From assembly GCF_000004075.3 (NCBI RefSeq), contig NC_026656.2, positions 10,230,001 through 10,294,000 on the forward strand: DNA of 64,000 nt, in the 5' to 3' direction. Both the position numbers and the translations under genes were made by a program. The notes below the pieces were generated by a model. It had not been told where the DNA came from, ran no database searches, and worked only from the letters and a program-made list of their open reading frames with translations. Of the stretch, positions 58,536-64,000 are shown piece by piece (position 1 is the first letter of the stretch; each line of letters begins with the position of its first letter). Source of the DNA: Cucumis sativus (lineage: Eukaryota > Streptophyta > Magnoliopsida > Cucurbitales > Cucurbitaceae).

Positions 58536-59193
58536 CTGAGAAAATTATTAGTTTTCCTATTGAGTAGTTACCTTGCCGGTGTCCTATGGGATCACCACCT
58601 TTATGTGCATCCTTCGAGATCACAAGACTGATATGTGCATCCTTCGGGAGCACTAGACTGATATGTGTTTCTGCAGAACACTAGACTGATTATGCATCCT
58701 TCGGGACGTTAGACTGATTGCGTATATTCTACTGGATCACAAGACTGTGACTGTGCAGGGTAATCCATAGGGAGCTAATAGTTTATTTTTCCCTAACGAG
58801 ACCAGTAGCGAGTCTCTTACTGAGTATGTTTATACTCACCCCTTTATGTTTAATTTTTCAGGCAAAGGTAACAAGGGAGGCAGACCGACGAGGGGCAGGA
58901 AGGAAGCGTGATTGCCAAAGGGGACATTTTAATTTGCTTCAGCTTAATGTTTTCTTTCTCGTGTTTTGTTTTAGTACTTGAAACTGTTTAGAAAATTTTA
59001 TAGTTTAAGTGCATTCACGAATTGATGGTTGGTTAACCTTTCTTGGAAGTTTTGGTTATTTTAAACAGGACCCATATATAAATTTTTGCTTTCTTTGAGT
59101 CTTTGAAATTAATTGAAATTGAGATTTTTGTGTAAACTGGTATTTGTTTGAAATCAACGATTTCGACTTACTTAGAAAAGTTGGGTCGTTACA
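58536..59193. repeat. Ty3/gypsy-like LTR or UTR remnant with short tandem units
   Basis: Five to six tandem units of about 25-37 bp of the type GTGCATCCTTCGGGATCAC...AGACTGA span 58580-58750. They are followed by ACTCACCCCTTTATG and a TTTTTCAGG-type stretch near 58835-58862. The right edge ends TTGGGTCGTTACA; the reverse complement TGTAACGACCCAAC is a common start of plant gypsy LTRs. No pol domain is present. The family assignment is from memory of plant LTR sequences. Confidence 0.4.
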
Positions 59194-59286
59194 AGAACTC
59201 TATAAAAGAATGTTTCAAAACAAAAAATTATTTAATAACGACAAATTTTTAACATCAAAATATTTTAAATAAATATGTGTACATGT

Positions 59287-60683
59287 TGTTGGAATTTTTT
59301 GTCCTAAAACTCGTAGTTTGTAATCATATTTTGTTCAATAAAGTTGTTATTGAGAAATTAAATATTATAATCTTAAATCCAATAAATCAAGTTCCAAGGC
59401 TATTTTTGAATAAACTTGAACTTTATGTGTAAACATAAACGTGGATCAAGTTCGAGTATATAACCTAAATAGTCTATAGTATATGAATAATGGTGTGACG
59501 CCTTATTTAGAGAAACTATGGATGCGACCCACTTTGTAGTACCCGCTTTGGGGTACAAGATGGAATTTACTCCTACCCGCTTTGGGGTTAGTAGATAGGT
59601 TGTTCTCTTAAGCACTGAATCCAAGTCTTGAACAATGGGCCCCATCCTCTCATTGGCCCGAGAGGGATTAGGTTTATAGGTTGAACCTTAAACCAATTGT
59701 TCAATAGTGAATTAGTGGGATGTAAAGAGCAAGATGTAATCTTGGGGGTAAAACGGTATATTGACCCATCCAAGATTACGAGCAACCTGTGAAGGATTAA
59801 CTTACTAATTATGGTTTTATCAAATGGACACAAATATATCTATAGTGAGAGGAGTGTAACTACGGGACTTTAGTGGAATGACCCGTTAGTTAACGAATGT
59901 TGATTAACTCGTTCTAAAAGTGTTTAGCTAGTTAATCTTGAATCATTGGAGCCCATGATCTATAGGTCCATTAGGTTCCTCTACTAGCTCATATGGATTA
60001 AACTTAGAACAATGTGATGAAATAAGTCGAATGGTTCGAATTGGGAGAAGAAAGAGAAACCGACAAATATAATGATATAGTCGTCGGTATTCTAATTAGA
60101 AATAGAGCTTTATGTTTTACATACTATAAGTATGAATGCAGATTCATACTAAGAAGCTGGGAATTGATGGAATTGGTCAAAATTTGTAAAAAGTCAAAAT
60201 GTTGACTTTTGACTTAGAAAAGTCAAAGTTTGACTTTTGACTTTAAATATCTAATGACCATTTTACCGTTGGACTAAGTGGAAAAATCCAACATTTTGTT
60301 GAATAATCCCACTAAATCTTAGTGGGATATGTGGTTATATGGGATGTAGACACCTATCTCACTAAGTTCCACTAATTGTTAGTGGAACATTAGGTGTTGA
60401 GATTTGACAAATTAATTAGATGCAAATGGTTGAAAACTTTTGCCTTTTTTATCATTCTCCAATATCTCAACCAAGAAAAAGAAAAAACTTCTACCTTCCA
60501 ATCTCCTTTTATCTCCATTACTTTCTACACCAAATTGGGTCCCACAACCTGGTTCTTTGTCTAGAGGATAGTAGTTGACTACTAGTGGTGGTCTCGGTTT
60601 GAATTAGTAAGGAGATACCGAAGATTTTTGAAAGCTTCAAAGGTAATATTTCCTAAAACCTCAATTTGATTAGTTTAGTGTTA
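59287..60683 (+). mobile_element. Solo LTR, about 1.4 kb, candidate target duplication CATGT
   Basis: Begins TGTTGGAATTTTTTGTCC, closely related in form to the start of the 540-bp solo LTR at 44 kb (TGTTGGGATTGATGCTC). It is flanked by CATGT (59282-59286 and 60684-60688). With that duplication the right end is GTGTTA rather than CA, so either the end has mutated or the border is off by a few bases. Inside are the LTR-like phrases AGTCAAAATGTTGACTTTTG and two inverted blocks around TTAGTGGGATATG / TTAGTGGAACATT. There is no coding sequence. Confidence 0.6.
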
Positions 60684-60739
60684 CATGTTAATGGTGGCAA
60701 TTAGGGTAGAAATTCGATTCTTTTTCCGCTGTGCATGTC

Positions 60740-62460
60740 TTAGTTCTATCATGTTGATGATAATATGTGTTTGGGGGAAGGATTATGTGGGTAGTATTAT
60801 GATAAAATGTGTTTGGAGGAAGGGTTATGATAGTAGTGTTACAATATTTTTTTTCTAATATATGTAATGTAGATTCAATACACAAATTTATTTTATTAAA
60901 TAATCATACTTTTCTTAAAATCATTTGGCCTTAATTTTCTTAATTACAACGTTGTAAATTCGACCACTCTGTAGACGTCTTCGACTAGTCATTCGCATAT
61001 TCCATTCCGTCATTTGCATATTCCATTCCATTACTTTTTATGTTGTAATAGCTTGTTTTAATCGTTGTCCGTTATTTTAATATCAAAATAAATTGTATGC
61101 AATAATAAAAACATATTATTTAGTTTAAAAAACTAACTAAAGTCGTTATTATTATTAAATGCAAAATTAAGAAAAAGAATTCAAAAGCATAGATAAAAAA
61201 AATCAAAACAACATGTACCCATTAATTACAACAAATAAAACCTACATCCATCATGTTTGGTTCAAATTGAAATCTTAAACTAAAATTCAAATTTCCAATT
61301 TTTTTCAAGCATTCAAACAAACAAATCATGGAGATCATCTCAAATCCACTAGGGTAAAGCATCATAAAAAGAGACATGAAACCTTTGTCATATTTGTACA
61401 ATTTATGAAGGACATGAAACAACATTGGAACATCTTCGAGAATTATGCAACAAAGAACAAACTGTCCAATCACCATTGTAGTCAGAATTCAAGGAAAGAT
61501 ATGAAAAAAAGAGCTAGCCCAATTAATGATCATAATTTTATTTCAACACACAAGAAAGAAAAAGAATGAGATCATAATCTAATTTTCAATTAAAAAATAG
61601 TATGTAATTTTAATTCTTTCAATTAGTACAATTACAAGTTATACAATCTTATAACATGTAAATCCAATCTTCACATCAAGTTCTAACAGAAATTCCAAAT
61701 CTCCTTACATATTTGGTTCAATTTTAAAATGAGAGGCAACCAATTTATTAACCAAAGCAAGTGCATTACTTGTAATACAACCAACTTTCATCACTGATTC
61801 CATAGCAAATCCACTACTTTTTCCCTTTCACCTTCAAATCCTCCGATGCAAGTATCTTCATCCGTCAGTGCAGCTCTGACCTGCCGTTAGATTCCCTATT
61901 TGTGCATCAAAATTTCTCTACCTGTAAAGTTCATCAATTTCAGCTTCAAACACCTCCACACATTTTGTCCTGTTGTTCGTCAACCTCCCTAGGAGTCCTG
62001 CCACTTTTTTTGCCTCTGCTATCGTACCAACATCCCTGCTTGAGCCCATTTTGTGGGGTTGAGCTTGGCGGTGCTTTCAGAGATCTTGGTGCTATGTTCC
62101 TTGGACGAAGCAGCTTAGCCATGGGAGAAGGAAGAAGAGGGGAACGAAAATGAAGGGAGAGGGCACGGCGGTGCTTGCAGAGATCTTGGTGTCGTGTTAC
62201 TTTGGCGGAGTGGGTTAGCCATGGGAGAAGGAAGAAGAGAGGAACGAAAACAAAGGGAGAGGGAAGGAGAGAGGGAATTACGGGAAGGAGTATGGAGAGG
62301 ATTACACGGGTTAAGGAAGAAACTGTGAGGGTGTCATGATGTAAATCGGGAGTTATGGAAACCTTAAAACTAAGTTTCCATAACTTGGGTCCCAAACAAG
62401 TGTTAGGGTTATTATAACTCAAGCCGACAGTGATTATATGAGGCCCAAACACACCTTAAA
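60740..62460. repeat. Possible inverted-repeat element carrying gene-like DNA
   Basis: The left side has TATGTGTTTGGGGGAAGG and AAATGTGTTTGGAGGAAGG (near 60763 and 60808). The right end in reverse reads AAGGTGTGTTTGGGCCTC (about 62455-62438). GTGTTTGG termini next to TTA are typical of Tourist/PIF-Harbinger-like elements. Between them lie AT-rich DNA and a GC-richer 500-bp block (61.95-62.45 kb) with an open minus-strand frame of 168 codons that shows no known domain. Borders are tentative. Confidence 0.35.
62067..62266. repeat. 100-bp tandem duplication
   Basis: Two units start with GGCGGTGCTTNCAGAGATC at 62067 and 62167, exactly 100 bp apart. Both continue through GATCTTGGTG, TTAGCCATGGGAGAAGGAAG and AACGAAAA. 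They differ at about a dozen positions. The 100-bp period is not a multiple of three, so a coding frame would shift between copies. Confidence 0.85.
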
Positions 62461-63823
62461 AGTTTAGACCGAGCCTAGTAATCTCGTATGATGGTTGATG
62501 TGTACAATACTAGAACATCCTCACACTTGGCCCAAATATATTCAAAAGTATTTGGTTTTTCAAATAAAAAATGAAAATAGATTTTGAATCTAAAAGGGAT
62601 GAAGAAAACTTCTAAAACTCCAATATAAATAGACTAAGAGAAAAGGTAAACTTGCTCTACCTCTTATGCCAGAGACTGACTAAAGTATGGGAGGTTATGT
62701 GACAAGCACCACATTAGTGTTTTTTTTTTTTTTTTTGTTTTTTTGCAGCTCGTCTTTCTTCTCTAAAGATTAGAAATAATTTACCATCGAAGGAACATGA
62801 AGATGAAATGAGTGCACATGTCTCGATTTTACCATTAATACTATTAATTAATCATAATATCAGTTATCATTATCTACCAAAGGAGAAAAAAACTATTGCA
62901 TGTCATCATTAGATTCATGACCCGATTAAAATAGTTTTGCTAAAGGTGGAATTAGAAAAAGAAAAAGAAATACAAAGAAATTTCTTCTTCTTCTTTTTTT
63001 TTTCCACTTGGAAAAGAATATATATATTTTTTTCATTTAAAAAAACAATGAATGATAAGTGGCACAAAAAGTAATAGGTAAACAAATGCCTAGCATCATT
63101 TACAACATAATGGACATAAATACATGCATAGATAGTTGGATGTGTAAAAATGAACTAATTTTGTGAAATGGTGTTGTAAATAATTATGATGCCAACAATA
63201 TAATGTGTATTAGTGTTAGCCTTTTCAAATTCATATAACCACTTATAAAGGAAATAGGTATTTTGAATGTCCTTTAAAATAATTTTAAAGTTTAATGGTT
63301 GTTTAGTATGAAACTTTTCAAAAAATAGATTTCTGTATACATATAAACTTGATTTAAAAAAAAAAGGAACTAGACATAATTATATGTGAGAAAAAAAAAA
63401 ACATTGAAAAAACATCATTAGATTCATGATCTAATTCATATATTTTTGCCAAAGGTATAATTAGAAAAGGGGGAAAAAATATAAAGAATTTTTGTTTTTT
63501 TATAATTTCTTTCACTTGAAAAAGAATATACAAATTCCAATCCAAAGCCGCAAATAAATCTCAAATTCATTCTTTTTTCTCTCTTCATCACTCATTTACG
63601 ACTACCTCTTTCAGATTCACACAATAATCTCCAAATTTCTCTCAATTTTTCTTTCGATTTTTTCATAATTTTCCCCTCAATAATTCTCTCCACAATCCAG
63701 ATATCCAAATAATCTTCATCCTTTAGTGAATTATTCTCTGAATAATTAGAGGCGTTGATTTTATCAACTAAAATGAGGAAAACATTTGAATTTCCATTGA
63801 TATGGGAATAGTTCCAAAGATCT
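62461..63823. other. Intergenic DNA, 3' side of the right-edge gene
   Basis: AT-rich with T and CTT runs (62720-62740, 62983-63005). The phrases AGATTCATGA and AAAGGTNNAATTAGAAAA occur twice, near 62910-62960 and 63420-63465, each followed by TTTCNCTTGNAAAAGAATAT. This points to an old duplication of about 100 bp with a spacing near 510 bp. No gene is supported before 63824. Confidence 0.5.
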
Positions 63824-64000
63824 TCAAAATTCTGGCAATTCAGAAATTTCTCCAGCTTTGACAAAAACATTGTACCAAAATTCCATGTCATCATCAACAA
63901 CACATTGACCGTGTAATCTCTTATCCGAATCTGTTTCCATCATATCCATGGACACCGGTGGGAATTCCTCCATTTTCTCTTCACTATCATAATTCGAATT
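63824..64000 (-). CDS. C-terminal part of a probable R2R3-MYB transcription factor (cut by window edge)
   Basis: An open minus-strand frame enters at 64000 and ends with TGA at 63826-63824, giving the last 58 residues. It contains a methionine- and acid-rich stretch (SMDMMETDSD) and ends DDDMEFWYNVFVKAGEISEL followed by PEF. A D-D-x-EFW-x-NxFxKAG...ELPEF tail is, as I recall it, characteristic of a clade of plant R2R3-MYB factors (MYB62/MYB116/MYB78-like). The DNA-binding repeats would lie beyond the right edge, so the call depends on the tail alone. The start of this exon is not in the window. Confidence 0.45.
   Translation of the reverse strand, partial: NSNYDSEEKMEEFPPVSMDMMETDSDKRLHGQCVVDDDMEFWYNVFVKAGEISELPEF

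Noticed and set aside
58329-59199. AGAACT occurs just before TGTACG (58329-58334) and just after GTTACA (59194-59199), suggesting an 859-bp LTR with a target duplication.
   Set aside because: The left border falls inside sequence that continues smoothly from 57.95 kb as part of another antisense LTR-like block, and a 6-bp duplication would be unusual. Probably chance.
61946-62452. A 168-codon minus-strand frame considered as a gene.
   Set aside because: It crosses the two 100-bp duplicates in different frames, contains no known domain and lies within a probable transposon-derived block.

Overview
The window is nuclear DNA of a flowering plant, very probably a member of the cucurbit family. 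It is strongly AT-rich, its genes have many short introns, and intergenic space is full of decayed transposons. The family call rests on the 11S globulin gene (35.7-37.4 kb), whose product resembles the pumpkin storage globulin cucurbitin almost end to end, as I remember that protein. No database search was possible. Exon borders were placed by hand from GT/AG sites, reading frame and family knowledge.

Five complete protein genes were assembled. From left to right they are: an NDR-type AGC protein kinase (minus strand, 13 coding exons, 551 aa); a Golgi-type probable methyltransferase of the PMT/QUA family (minus, 7 exons, 614 aa); an 11S seed storage globulin (minus, 3 exons, 473 aa); an ankyrin-repeat RING E3 ligase of the XBAT35 type (plus, 10 exons, 487 aa); and a cytosolic NAD-malate dehydrogenase (plus, 7 exons, 333 aa). 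A sixth gene enters from the right edge on the minus strand. Only its last 58 codons are inside, and they look like the C-terminus of an R2R3-MYB factor. The genes are unrelated housekeeping, signalling and storage functions, each with its own promoter; nothing suggests a cluster or shared pathway.

The space between genes is mostly mobile DNA. At 38.67-45.26 kb lies an old Ty1/copia element with very short LTRs (about 145 bp) that start TATTA and end TAATA instead of TG...CA. It was later invaded by two unrelated solo LTRs, each with a perfect 5-bp target duplication (ACCTA and AAAGG). Around 59.3-60.7 kb is another solo LTR. A small hAT-like element with near-perfect termini and an 8-bp target duplication sits at 18.08-18.36 kb.

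The most novel-looking structure is a dispersed family of 0.8-1.05 kb elements (15.85-16.63, 16.76-17.81 and 31.00-31.85 kb, with a fragment at 28.6 kb). They share imperfect terminal inverted repeats, a conserved subterminal block, an internal array built on a GATCGTTTAGATTTG-like motif and a purine-rich tract. The other item of biological interest is a frame-neutral 84-nt exon in the XBAT35-like gene that encodes an arginine-rich stretch. It looks like a cassette controlling nuclear localisation. No CRISPR, rRNA or convincing functional tRNA gene was seen.
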